22,109 nt of DNA. It comes from CAZNXE01 sp964576465. Lineage in GTDB: Bacteria; Planctomycetota; Planctomycetia; Pirellulales; JAEUIK01. This document shows positions 15,976 through 22,109 of this stretch, piece by piece; positions within the stretch are counted from its first letter, which is position 1; each line of letters begins with the position of its first letter. The stretch is taken from the NCBI GenBank assembly GCA_964576465.1, contig CAZNXE010000065.1, forward strand, positions 1 to 22,109, written 5' to 3'. The notes beneath the pieces were generated by a model that worked only from the letters and a program-made list of their open reading frames with translations, was not told where the DNA came from and made no database searches. The translations under genes and the position numbers were made by a program.

Positions 15976-17574
15976 GTGATTCGGAAGTTGTTGTTCACCG
16001 CTGTACTGGGCTTGGCGATTCCCGCGCATGGCTTTGCGAAGGGGCCGCAAGACAGCGCCACGGACGCCAGGCCTGTCGCTACAAAGCAAAGCAGTGCCAA
16101 GAGCAAGGGATCGGTCCGCCAGCCCGTGGTGCGGAAAGCCGAGCCCGTAGCTCATACCGCTGCGGTTGTGATCTCCGATAGTTTGATCGCTGAGCCCTCT
16201 GGCGACTACGTGACCATCGATGACAGTGCGCCGCTTGTCGACAGCTCATCCCTCGGGTCAAGCTGGATCAGCGACTCTGCATTCTCTGGTAGCGGTTGCG
16301 GGGATGCTACCTGCGAGACAGGTTCTTGCTCGACAGGTTCCTGCTCGACGGGCAATTGTTCGACGGGCTCGTGTGGCGACTGCAACGGATCTGGTTGTTC
16401 AAGCTGCGGCGGAAAAGGTGGGGGTGAAATCGGCTCGGACGAAGACTGCTATCGCTACGGCAGCTTTTGGGAAGTCGTGCATTCCGGTCGTCGCTATTGG
16501 GTCGAAACGCAGGCGCTTGGGTGGTTTGCCAAGGGGCAATATCTACCCGCGCTGGCCACGACTAGCCCGGTCGGAACACCGCAAGGTCAGGCAGGGGTTC
16601 TCGGTGCTCCGAACACAAATATTGTGTTCGGTCAGGAACGTGTCGACGACGACATCCGAACGGGCGGTCGCATCAACTTTGGAATGTGGTTGATCGATGG
16701 GCAGTTTCTGGGGGTCGTGGGTGACTACTACGCCTTGGAAGAACAACAATCGCAGTTCGGTCTAGGTTCGGTTGGCGACCCGATTTTGGCCCGACCTTTT
16801 TATAATACGGAACTTGGCATCCAAGACGCCGCCGAGTTGGCGTTTCCCGGATTCGTCGATGTGTTCGGCCAAATGCTGAATCTCAGCGGCAGTGTGACCG
16901 TCGAAACACACAGCCGCGTGCAATCGGCTGGCGTGTCGCTTCGCAAGCCAACGTATGTTTCGTTCTTGGGCAATTACCGCATGAATCTCCTGGGCGGCTA
17001 TCGCTTCTTCCGCTTGAACGAGGGTGTGCGGATTAGCGACTCGGTAGCCCCGCAAGGTGGCTTCTTCGTGCCGGGAACCACCTTCGACAGCTTCGATAAC
17101 TTCGATACGGAGAACGAGTTCCACGGTGGCGAAATCGGCGTGATGCTCGAGATTCGCCGTTGCCGCTGGACGTTTGAATTCCTGACCCGGGTGGCACTGG
17201 GCAACATGCGGCAAACCGTTGAAATCGACGGAGCCTCTTCGATCTTCGATACCGTGAACACCGTGGTGACCCCAGGTGGATTGCTGACACAACCGACCAA
17301 CATCGGTACGTATGTCAATGACGAGTTCTCGGTCATCCCCGAAGCGGGAATCAAGGTTGGGCTGCAGTTAACCGACTCGATGAAAGTCTCCTTCGGCTAC
17401 AACTACATCTACATCAGCAATGTGGCCCGACTCGGCGGTCAAATCGACTCGGGAGTGAACGTCTCGCAGATCGACGGAGGAGCCCTCGTTGGCCAACCGC
17501 GTCCAGCGCCACGTCTAAACGACACCGACTTCTGGCTACAAGGCGGCACCGCATCGCTGGAGATGCGGTTCTAG
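15976..17574 (+). CDS. BBP7-family outer-membrane beta-barrel protein with Cys-rich linker
   Basis: 532 aa. The GTG start is followed by a signal peptide (IRKLLFTAVLGLAIPAHGFA, cleavage after about residue 21). Residues 22-105 form a low-complexity linker. Residues 108-158 hold ten cysteines, including four tandem pentapeptides of the type TGSCS. From about residue 158 the sequence (CYRYGSFWEVVHSGRRYWVETQALGWFAKG) matches the BBP7 planctomycete beta-barrel family. Alternating aromatic/polar strands continue to a C-terminal MRF, a typical terminal beta-strand ending in Phe. The protein is expected in the outer membrane. Whether it is a pore is unknown. A hairpin repeat begins 20 bp after the stop and may end transcription between this gene and the converging DUF1559 gene. 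Confidence 0.88.
   Translation: MIRKLLFTAVLGLAIPAHGFAKGPQDSATDARPVATKQSSAKSKGSVRQPVVRKAEPVAHTAAVVISDSLIAEPSGDYVTIDDSAPLVDSSSLGSSWISDSAFSGSGCGDATCETGSCSTGSCSTGNCSTGSCGDCNGSGCSSCGGKGGGEIGSDEDCYRYGSFWEVVHSGRRYWVETQALGWFAKGQYLPALATTSPVGTPQGQAGVLGAPNTNIVFGQERVDDDIRTGGRINFGMWLIDGQFLGVVGDYYALEEQQSQFGLGSVGDPILARPFYNTELGIQDAAELAFPGFVDVFGQMLNLSGSVTVETHSRVQSAGVSLRKPTYVSFLGNYRMNLLGGYRFFRLNEGVRISDSVAPQGGFFVPGTTFDSFDNFDTENEFHGGEIGVMLEIRRCRWTFEFLTRVALGNMRQTVEIDGASSIFDTVNTVVTPGGLLTQPTNIGTYVNDEFSVIPEAGIKVGLQLTDSMKVSFGYNYIYISNVARLGGQIDSGVNVSQIDGGALVGQPRPAPRLNDTDFWLQGGTASLEMRF
16318..16377 (+). repeat. Four tandem 15-bp units coding for TG(S/N)C(S/G)
   Basis: The units read aca-ggt-tct-tgc-tcg, aca-ggt-tcc-tgc-tcg, acg-ggc-aat-tgt-tcg and acg-ggc-tcg-tgt-ggc. 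They lie inside the BBP7 gene and preserve the frame. They differ mainly at third codon positions, so the repeat is not recent but has been kept at protein level. Confidence 0.85.
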
Positions 17575-17594
17575 ATCATTGCCGAGCAAGCCAA

Positions 17595-17668
17595 GTAGTG
17601 TGTGTGCTTGCACGCACGTATGCGGCAGCTCAACCACAAAAAAGTGCGTGCAAGCACACACGCTACTT
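17595..17668. repeat. 74-bp hairpin repeat, family 2, copy A (possible bidirectional terminator)
   Basis: Two arms of about 24 bp (GTAGTGTGTGTGCTTGCACG... and its complement ending ...CACACACGCTAC) pair with a single T/C mismatch around a 26-nt loop starting GTATGCGGCAGCTC. The element lies between the converging BBP7 and DUF1559 genes. Its right arm contains the last Lys codon and the TAG stop of the DUF1559 gene. The same sequence recurs in the same orientation at 19321-19393. Confidence 0.9.
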
Positions 17669-18928
17669 ATAAATTCCTTCAGTACTCTCGCCGCCACTTA
17701 TGGTTGAGAGCGCGTGGTAGACGTTGAGATCGACATCGTCGGCGATGAACCTTACCGAACCATCGGCGAAGAGAAAGTTCGCCCCGCCGGGATGATTGCT
17801 GCGAAAGTTGCTTACGCGGTCCACGCCGGGTTGTGTGTTGGCGTTGACGGGTCCGTCGCCGTCCCAGTCGATACTGGCTCGACAGTTCATCGACCCGATT
17901 GGATCGGTCTCCATGACCGTATGGGTAACCGGGTTCTTGTTGAGCGGTTCGAGCGTGCAGCCGAAGATGCTCCCCATGTAGAGGCCGCCTTGTGTGCCGG
18001 CAGAGACATTCGGAGTGCCGATCCAGAACTGATAGATCGGCAAATGCCTCTTTGCCTTGCCGTTGGAACATGGCTCTGGCTTACCGACCTCATCCCAACA
18101 GAGTGCCTCGCAGGGTTCGTTCTTCGCTCCCACACCGCGTGTGCAGATCTGCCAATCCCACCCTTGGGCACCCTCGCCCATGGCGAATGTGTTGCTAAGC
18201 CCATCGCGGATCATCGATATTTTGCATGCAAACGAGCTGTCCGGCCCCATCGTTTCGTCAGCAAGGGAAAGGTCGAACATTCCACGCTCGTTGTCGGCGA
18301 AGCCGCCATATTGCGGCTCCGCATTGATCTCCTGCCAAGTGCGAACCAGCCCCGACTTCGCACAAAACGCGTCGCTCACACCCTTGCACAACAGATAGTC
18401 GGTAAGCGCAAACTCGGTGCCGACCGTGAACGGCTTGTCAGACCAACTCTCCATCGCCGGCAGGAACTCGGAGAAATAGTTACTGCCCAACGGGTTGTCC
18501 TTGTTTGAATTGTCAGGGCAGTTGAGCAGCGACAGCACTCCCGCGGCGTACTCCCACGGCTGGCTATACCACGGCTGGTGCGGATCAAGATTATCGAAGA
18601 AAATCCTGTTTGGTGGACTCTCCATGTACGACGTCAACAGAGCGAAGGCATTATGGTAGTAATGAACTCCTTCGAAGCTTCCCTTCGCGAAATCGGGGAC
18701 ACTGTCATACGTGCCATTGGTCATTCCCGAAGGGAAACTGCCCAAGACATGGTGGTAGTTGTGCAGCGCGATGCCCAACTGCTTGAGGTTGCTGCTACAC
18801 TGCATCCGCCGTGAATGACGAAGTTGCTGCCTTGCCGATAAGATCATGGCGACCAAAACGGCGATACAGACAATCACCGCCACCAAATTGATGAGCGTGA
18901 ACGGAACTCTCGGGCGATCCGGGGACAC
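17663..18928 (-). CDS. DUF1559 (SBP_bac_10) pilin-like protein with altered prepilin site
   Basis: 421 aa. The GTG start at 18928 is preceded by GGGAG with a 9-nt spacer. The N-terminus has the class III signal layout of the planctomycete DUF1559 family: a short basic leader, a FTLINLVAVIVCIAVLVAMI membrane helix, then RRMQCSSNLKQLGIALHNYH and GSFPSGM. The domain ends with NFLFADGSVRFI, the usual C-terminal H-X9-DG-type signature. The function of this very abundant family is unknown. A pseudopilin-like envelope role is assumed. Two invariant prepilin positions are changed: the -1 Gly is Pro9 and the +5 Glu is Asn14. The protein is longer than typical members and contains extra cysteines in the middle. 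Its last codon and stop lie inside a dispersed hairpin repeat. Confidence 0.92.
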   Translation of the reverse strand: MSPDRPRVPFTLINLVAVIVCIAVLVAMILSARQQLRHSRRMQCSSNLKQLGIALHNYHHVLGSFPSGMTNGTYDSVPDFAKGSFEGVHYYHNAFALLTSYMESPPNRIFFDNLDPHQPWYSQPWEYAAGVLSLLNCPDNSNKDNPLGSNYFSEFLPAMESWSDKPFTVGTEFALTDYLLCKGVSDAFCAKSGLVRTWQEINAEPQYGGFADNERGMFDLSLADETMGPDSSFACKISMIRDGLSNTFAMGEGAQGWDWQICTRGVGAKNEPCEALCWDEVGKPEPCSNGKAKRHLPIYQFWIGTPNVSAGTQGGLYMGSIFGCTLEPLNKNPVTHTVMETDPIGSMNCRASIDWDGDGPVNANTQPGVDRVSNFRSNHPGGANFLFADGSVRFIADDVDLNVYHALSTISGGESTEGIYK

Positions 18929-19042
18929 AGCATTCTTCTCCCGGTAGGCAAGACCAGAGGTCGAGAGACTCTCGTGTGAGCCACACTGTATTCAATACCG
19001 AGATTGTACCAACAACCTGCAATTCGCACGTGCAATCGGAAA

Positions 19043-19251
19043 TTTCCCCGAAGGGGTACAACAGCAAAGCCCAGGGTAAGCGGAGCGTCACTCTGGGTAA
19101 CCCACGACAAACCAACACCAACCCTGAATGGGTTGAACAGCAGGCTCGGCCAATGTGATACCCTTTCAGGGTATGCCCTTGGTGGTGGAACCCCGACCCA
19201 GGGTGGCGCTCCGCTTTACCCTGGGCTTTGTTGTTGAACCGCTTCGCGGTT
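19043..19251. repeat. Large compound palindrome, family 3
   Basis: The outer arms at about 19059-19100 and 19194-19236 are imperfect reverse complements of some 43 bp, sharing for example AAAGCCCAGGGTAA and TTACCCTGGGCTTT. Small hairpins sit outside the arms (CCCC-GAA-GGGG at 19046-19056, AACCGC-TTC-GCGGTT at 19237-19251). Others sit between them (AACCC-TGAAT-GGGTT near 19120, ATACCCT-TTC-AGGGTAT at 19158-19174). The result is a branched, cruciform-like structure. I see only one copy in the window. Confidence 0.75.
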
Positions 19252-19320
19252 ACTGCCGCCGAAACGGCAGAGGTTCATGGATTCTTACCAGCAGAGCTGG
19301 TGGCTTCATACTGAGTAGCT

Positions 19321-19393
19321 GTAGTGTGTGTGCTTGCACGCACGTTTGCGGCAGCTCGACCGAACAAAGTGCGTGCAAGCACACACGCTACTT
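19321..19393. repeat. 73-bp hairpin repeat, family 2, copy B
   Basis: Direct copy of 17595-17668 with the same arms (19321-19343 and 19369-19391), the same single mismatch, and a 25-nt loop beginning GTTTGCGGCAGCTC. It lies 51 bp downstream of the stop codon of the minus-strand SH3b gene, where it could act as a transcript end. Confidence 0.9.
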
Positions 19394-19443
19394 CTACTGA
19401 GTGAACGGGTAGTCTAGCCGTCGATGCAAACCCCTACGCCCGA

Positions 19444-20832
19444 TCACCGCACTAACGGTGTATCCAAGAGGGTGATTCGCTTGGCGGTAACGTGTTGTTT
19501 GTCTACTTCGGGCATGTAGCCGATGGTGCCGTCGATGCCGACTTGTTGGCCGACGTGTGAACCTAGATTCACGCCGGGGGCAGGAGTGACGAAGCTCAAC
19601 ACGTCGCCCCGTTCGTCGATCAACGCGTATGCCGGAGCACCGGGACGTCGCGATGTGACCCGGGCAAGCATTCCCGTGCCATCGAATCGTTGTGAAGGAC
19701 CAAGCATCCGAGCGATTCCACTACGGCGAGGCAATCCTTCCCGCCGGGTCTGTTGATCCCAAAGCTTGCTCTTCGTGCGAAGTTGAACCGTGGCATCGGT
19801 TCTTCGCTGAATTTCTTCAAAGCGTGCGATTTTGCTTAGCACGGCCCGGGCTTTCCCGCGCTGGAGTGCTGATTCGGCCAGCGATAAGGCCCGTTCGGCC
19901 CTTGGCCTTACGGCATCGAACGACCATGCGGAGACGTCCTGACTGACGATCAACGACATGGCGAGATCGATATCTTGGATTTCCTCGATCAGATCGTCGT
20001 ACACAGGACGTGCGGAGATTCGGCGGACCGCGTCGTTGCTGCCTTGTGCATCGTTTGCTTGCGAGTTGCGTCGCATCGTGTCGTAGTTCAGTGCCTTATC
20101 GTCGAAGTTGCGCGTTTCCGGTTCGACGGCGAAGCTGGCGTCGCGCGAAGCGATGCGTCGCGATCCTGGGGCATCGTCGTAGTTCGGGTTTGCCGTCTCT
20201 TCACGTTCTCGTGGTCCGCGGTCGGCAAGTTCATTGCGCGGGGGATCTGCACGTCGCGAGGAGTCAGCGTAATTGTCCGATCCTTCGGGGATGAGGCGAT
20301 TGCGATAGGCCGCTAAATCTCGGGGCGGCCCGTCGTCGAGTTGTGTGTCGACAAACTTGCCGGCGATCCAACGAAATTCTCCCGCCGGCGCACCGATTTG
20401 ATACCACGTGCGGGCACTGGCTCCTTCGCCCAGACGTTTGGCGCCCAGTAACAAAACCTCTTCGCCGCGATAGAGTTGAATCTGGATCACATCGCGCTGG
20501 TCATGCAATCGGCTACCCACTCGAGCCGCCACGCGATCGCCCGTGATGCGGGCTAAATCGTCTTCCAGCGGTTCGATGTATTCGGCCGACACCCAACTGT
20601 AACTTCCCTCGGGTGGCCGGATGGCGTACCAGCCGCCAGGATCGTGTCGAAAGATTTCGACGGCCGTCCCGCGATCCAGCTTTTCGGTGGGATAGTAATT
20701 TTCACCTGGTCCGCTGCGAACGTAAACGTCGGCAGCCGTTACGTATGCCGTGTACGGGAACGCACCTTCAGCTTGGACCGTTGCGGCGTAGCACACGCAA
20801 ATCAACGCGGCGGTGACGCTAAATCGCGGCAT
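19444..20832 (-). CDS. Exported protein with two SH3b domains
   Basis: 462 aa. I use the ATG at 20832 because GGAGG lies 6 nt upstream and a signal peptide follows directly (RFSVTAALICVCYAATVQA, cleavage near residue 21). The frame itself is open to 20868. The first bacterial SH3 domain spans about residues 27-88 (TAADVYVRSGPGENYYPTEKL, then GGWYAIRPPEGSYSWV). A second, more divergent one spans 97-163 (ARVGSR..., TWYQIGAPAGEFRWIAGKFV). A long Arg/Asp/Pro-rich disordered segment follows (about 165-280), then a helical region (about 285-350) and a small C-terminal beta-rich part (LARVTSR..., GTIGYMPEV). SH3b domains commonly bind peptidoglycan or other envelope ligands, so a periplasmic role is likely. 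No enzymatic domain is seen. Confidence 0.85.
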   Translation of the reverse strand: MPRFSVTAALICVCYAATVQAEGAFPYTAYVTAADVYVRSGPGENYYPTEKLDRGTAVEIFRHDPGGWYAIRPPEGSYSWVSAEYIEPLEDDLARITGDRVAARVGSRLHDQRDVIQIQLYRGEEVLLLGAKRLGEGASARTWYQIGAPAGEFRWIAGKFVDTQLDDGPPRDLAAYRNRLIPEGSDNYADSSRRADPPRNELADRGPREREETANPNYDDAPGSRRIASRDASFAVEPETRNFDDKALNYDTMRRNSQANDAQGSNDAVRRISARPVYDDLIEEIQDIDLAMSLIVSQDVSAWSFDAVRPRAERALSLAESALQRGKARAVLSKIARFEEIQRRTDATVQLRTKSKLWDQQTRREGLPRRSGIARMLGPSQRFDGTGMLARVTSRRPGAPAYALIDERGDVLSFVTPAPGVNLGSHVGQQVGIDGTIGYMPEVDKQHVTAKRITLLDTPLVR

Positions 20833-20838
20833 CGCGAG

Positions 20839-20843
20839 CCTCC
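20839..20843 (-). promoter_or_regulatory. Ribosome binding site of the SH3b gene (decides start)
   Basis: A perfect GGAGG on the minus strand lies 6 nt before the ATG at 20832. It would be inside the gene if the upstream start at 20868 were used. Confidence 0.75.
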
Positions 20844-21076
20844 GCCAGACAAGAACTGTCTGGATCATAAAGGACGTGAGATGAGAAGAGAGAAAAGTTC
20901 AGGGCGAGCCTTGTAGACAATCCCCCGGGGTGACTCAAGATCAGTTGATGGCCAAGCCCGGTGGGGCCGATTGCCGGACACAGGGTTGCTCAGTAAAATT
21001 CGTCTTTTCCGCGGCGAGGGGATGCTTCGCTGCAAGTATTGTCTCGATAAGCACTTAACCCCAACAGTGTGCCCCA

Positions 21077-22109
21077 ATGCCTCGCTATAACCCGGCAACC
21101 ATCGAACCCAAGTGGCAACGCTATTGGGACGAACAGCAGACATTCGCGACCCCCAGGCTTCCTGAGGGCGAAAAGCTATATGTGCTCGACATGTTCCCCT
21201 ATCCCAGTGGCGACGGGCTGCACGTAGGACACCCGGAAGGATATACCGCGACCGACATTGTTAGCCGCTATGGTCGCATGCGGGGGTGTTCGGTGATGCA
21301 CCCCATGGGTTGGGATGCGTTTGGTTTGCCCGCCGAGCAGCATGCTATCAAGACGGGCACACCGCCGCGGATCACAACCGAACGAAACATCGACACGTTC
21401 CGCCGGCAGTTGAAGATGCTGGGTTTCAGCTACGACTGGCAGCGCGAGTTAGCCACGACCGACGTAGATTATTTTCGCTGGACCCAATGGATCTTCTTAC
21501 AGTTGTTCGACACATGGTTCGATGCCCAGCAGCAGCGGGGTCGCCCGATTGCGGAACTTCCGATTCCTGCCGATGTTGAAGCGGAGGGAGCCGATGCCAT
21601 TGGAGAATATCTAGACGATCATCGTCTTGCCTATCAGATTGAGGCGCCCGTCAACTGGTGCCCGGCGTTGGGTACCGTGTTGGCCAACGAAGAGGTGATC
21701 GGCGGCTTAAGCGAACGGGGTAGTCATCCCGTGCAGCGGATTCCGTTGCGGCAATGGATGTTGCGCATCACGGCTTACGCCGACCGCTTGGAAAGCGATC
21801 TCGAAGGGCTGGACTGGTCGCACGGCATCAAGAGCTTGCAACGCAACTGGATCGGTCGCAGCACGGGAGCCGAGGTCGACTTCTTCTTGCCGGCGATGCA
21901 CGCAAGTGTCGAGGCCGAATCATCCTTCGCGCGTTGGAAAGAAGAACGAGAACAGCGAGGGGTTCCCCGTAAGCCGCCCGAGGATGTGCTGCGCGTGTTT
22001 ACAACGCGCCCCGATACGCTGTTCGGCGCGACCTACAGGGTGATCGCCCCCGACCAGACGGCCGGTGCTCGATTGACGCCCGAGCGCCAGCGGGCGGTTG
22101 TCGCAGCGT
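21077..22109 (+). CDS. leuS: Leucine-tRNA ligase, N-terminal part
   Basis: 344 codons are present and the frame runs off the right edge (full LeuRS is roughly 850-950 aa). It charges tRNA-Leu with leucine in the cytoplasm. The start MPRYNPATIEPKWQRYWDEQ is typical. The class I 'HIGH' motif is present as H49-V-G-H52 in FPYPSGDGLHVGHPEGYTA. HPMGWDAFGLPAEQHA, VNWCPALGTVLANEEV and IGRSTGAEVDF mark the catalytic core and the entry to the CP1 editing domain, whose Thr-rich motif FTTRPDT (308-314) is visible. A ~40-residue insertion (about 150-190) follows LFDTWFDA. The ATG at 21077 has no Shine-Dalgarno site. The gene is divergent from the SH3b gene, with a 244-bp shared promoter region. Confidence 0.96.
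   Translation, partial: MPRYNPATIEPKWQRYWDEQQTFATPRLPEGEKLYVLDMFPYPSGDGLHVGHPEGYTATDIVSRYGRMRGCSVMHPMGWDAFGLPAEQHAIKTGTPPRITTERNIDTFRRQLKMLGFSYDWQRELATTDVDYFRWTQWIFLQLFDTWFDAQQQRGRPIAELPIPADVEAEGADAIGEYLDDHRLAYQIEAPVNWCPALGTVLANEEVIGGLSERGSHPVQRIPLRQWMLRITAYADRLESDLEGLDWSHGIKSLQRNWIGRSTGAEVDFFLPAMHASVEAESSFARWKEEREQRGVPRKPPEDVLRVFTTRPDTLFGATYRVIAPDQTAGARLTPERQRAVVAA

Larger units (their letters stand above)
18929..19442. other. Repeat-filled intergenic region
   Basis: 514 bases lie between the DUF1559 gene and the SH3b gene, both on the minus strand. The first ~110 bases probably hold the DUF1559 promoter. The rest is occupied by a large compound palindrome (19043-19251) and a family-2 hairpin repeat (19321-19393). 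Short frames here are translations of the repeats and I do not call genes. Confidence 0.6.

Noticed and set aside
15484..16155. Minus-strand frame of 223 codons
   Set aside because: It overlaps the MBL-fold and BBP7 starts in the wrong frame and is basic and unstructured, so it is a shadow.
17714..18508. Plus-strand frame of 264 codons
   Set aside because: It lies wholly antisense to the well-supported DUF1559 gene and has no recognisable features.
17595..19393. CRISPR-like array
   Set aside because: Only two repeats 1.65 kb apart with a protein gene between them, no regular spacers and no cas genes.
20869..21076. T-box leader upstream of leuS
   Set aside because: The gap is about 240 bp, shows no terminator/antiterminator pair or T-box sequence, and the phylum is not known for T-boxes.

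Overview
The window reads as chromosomal DNA of a planctomycete, most likely of the Pirellulales group. The evidence is the set of protein families: a DUF1559 pilin-like protein, a BBP7-type outer-membrane beta-barrel protein, a LEPR/LEERAML-type N-terminal motif on a secreted multidomain protein, a small 'SPYDYCGP' lipoprotein, HEAT-like secreted proteins, and an interspersed palindromic repeat that translates to the 'TRSVSEG' peptide typical of these genomes. Genes are well spaced, lie on both strands, often start with GTG, and only some have clear Shine-Dalgarno sites.

Left part (1-5850): a secreted helical-repeat protein running off the left edge, a TlpA-like thioredoxin lipoprotein and a second exported thioredoxin-fold protein (CNSC active site) lie on the minus strand. 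The last is followed by a good intrinsic terminator. A long plus-strand acidic lipoprotein of unknown function then converges on a single-domain response regulator.

Middle (5979-13401): glyA (serine hydroxymethyltransferase), then a large secreted protein joining a PhoPQ-activated pathogenicity-related (PqaA) hydrolase domain to PKD-like domains and RTX-type calcium-binding repeats, both on the minus strand. On the plus strand follow a small cysteine-containing lipoprotein and an Nramp-fold transporter lacking the canonical metal-binding motifs. Two inverted copies of a 131-bp palindromic repeat bracket the lipoprotein and transporter.

Right part (13687-22109): a membrane-anchored HEXXH metalloprotease, an MBL-fold hydrolase, a BBP7 outer-membrane protein with a cysteine-rich tandem-repeat linker, a DUF1559 protein with a degenerate prepilin site, an SH3b-domain exported protein, and the 5' half of leuS running off the right edge. 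Two direct copies of a ~74-bp hairpin repeat flank the DUF1559 gene. Next to the second copy sits a third, larger palindromic repeat of about 200 bp.

Most genes encode envelope or exported proteins; the housekeeping genes are glyA and leuS. I see no rRNA, tRNA, CRISPR array, transposase, phage module or recognisable defence system. The least ordinary material is the three families of palindromic repeats, the altered active or processing sites in the Nramp-like and DUF1559 proteins, and the domain architecture of the PqaA-RTX protein. Several start codons can be decided from Shine-Dalgarno sites, and one reading frame extends falsely through a repeat.
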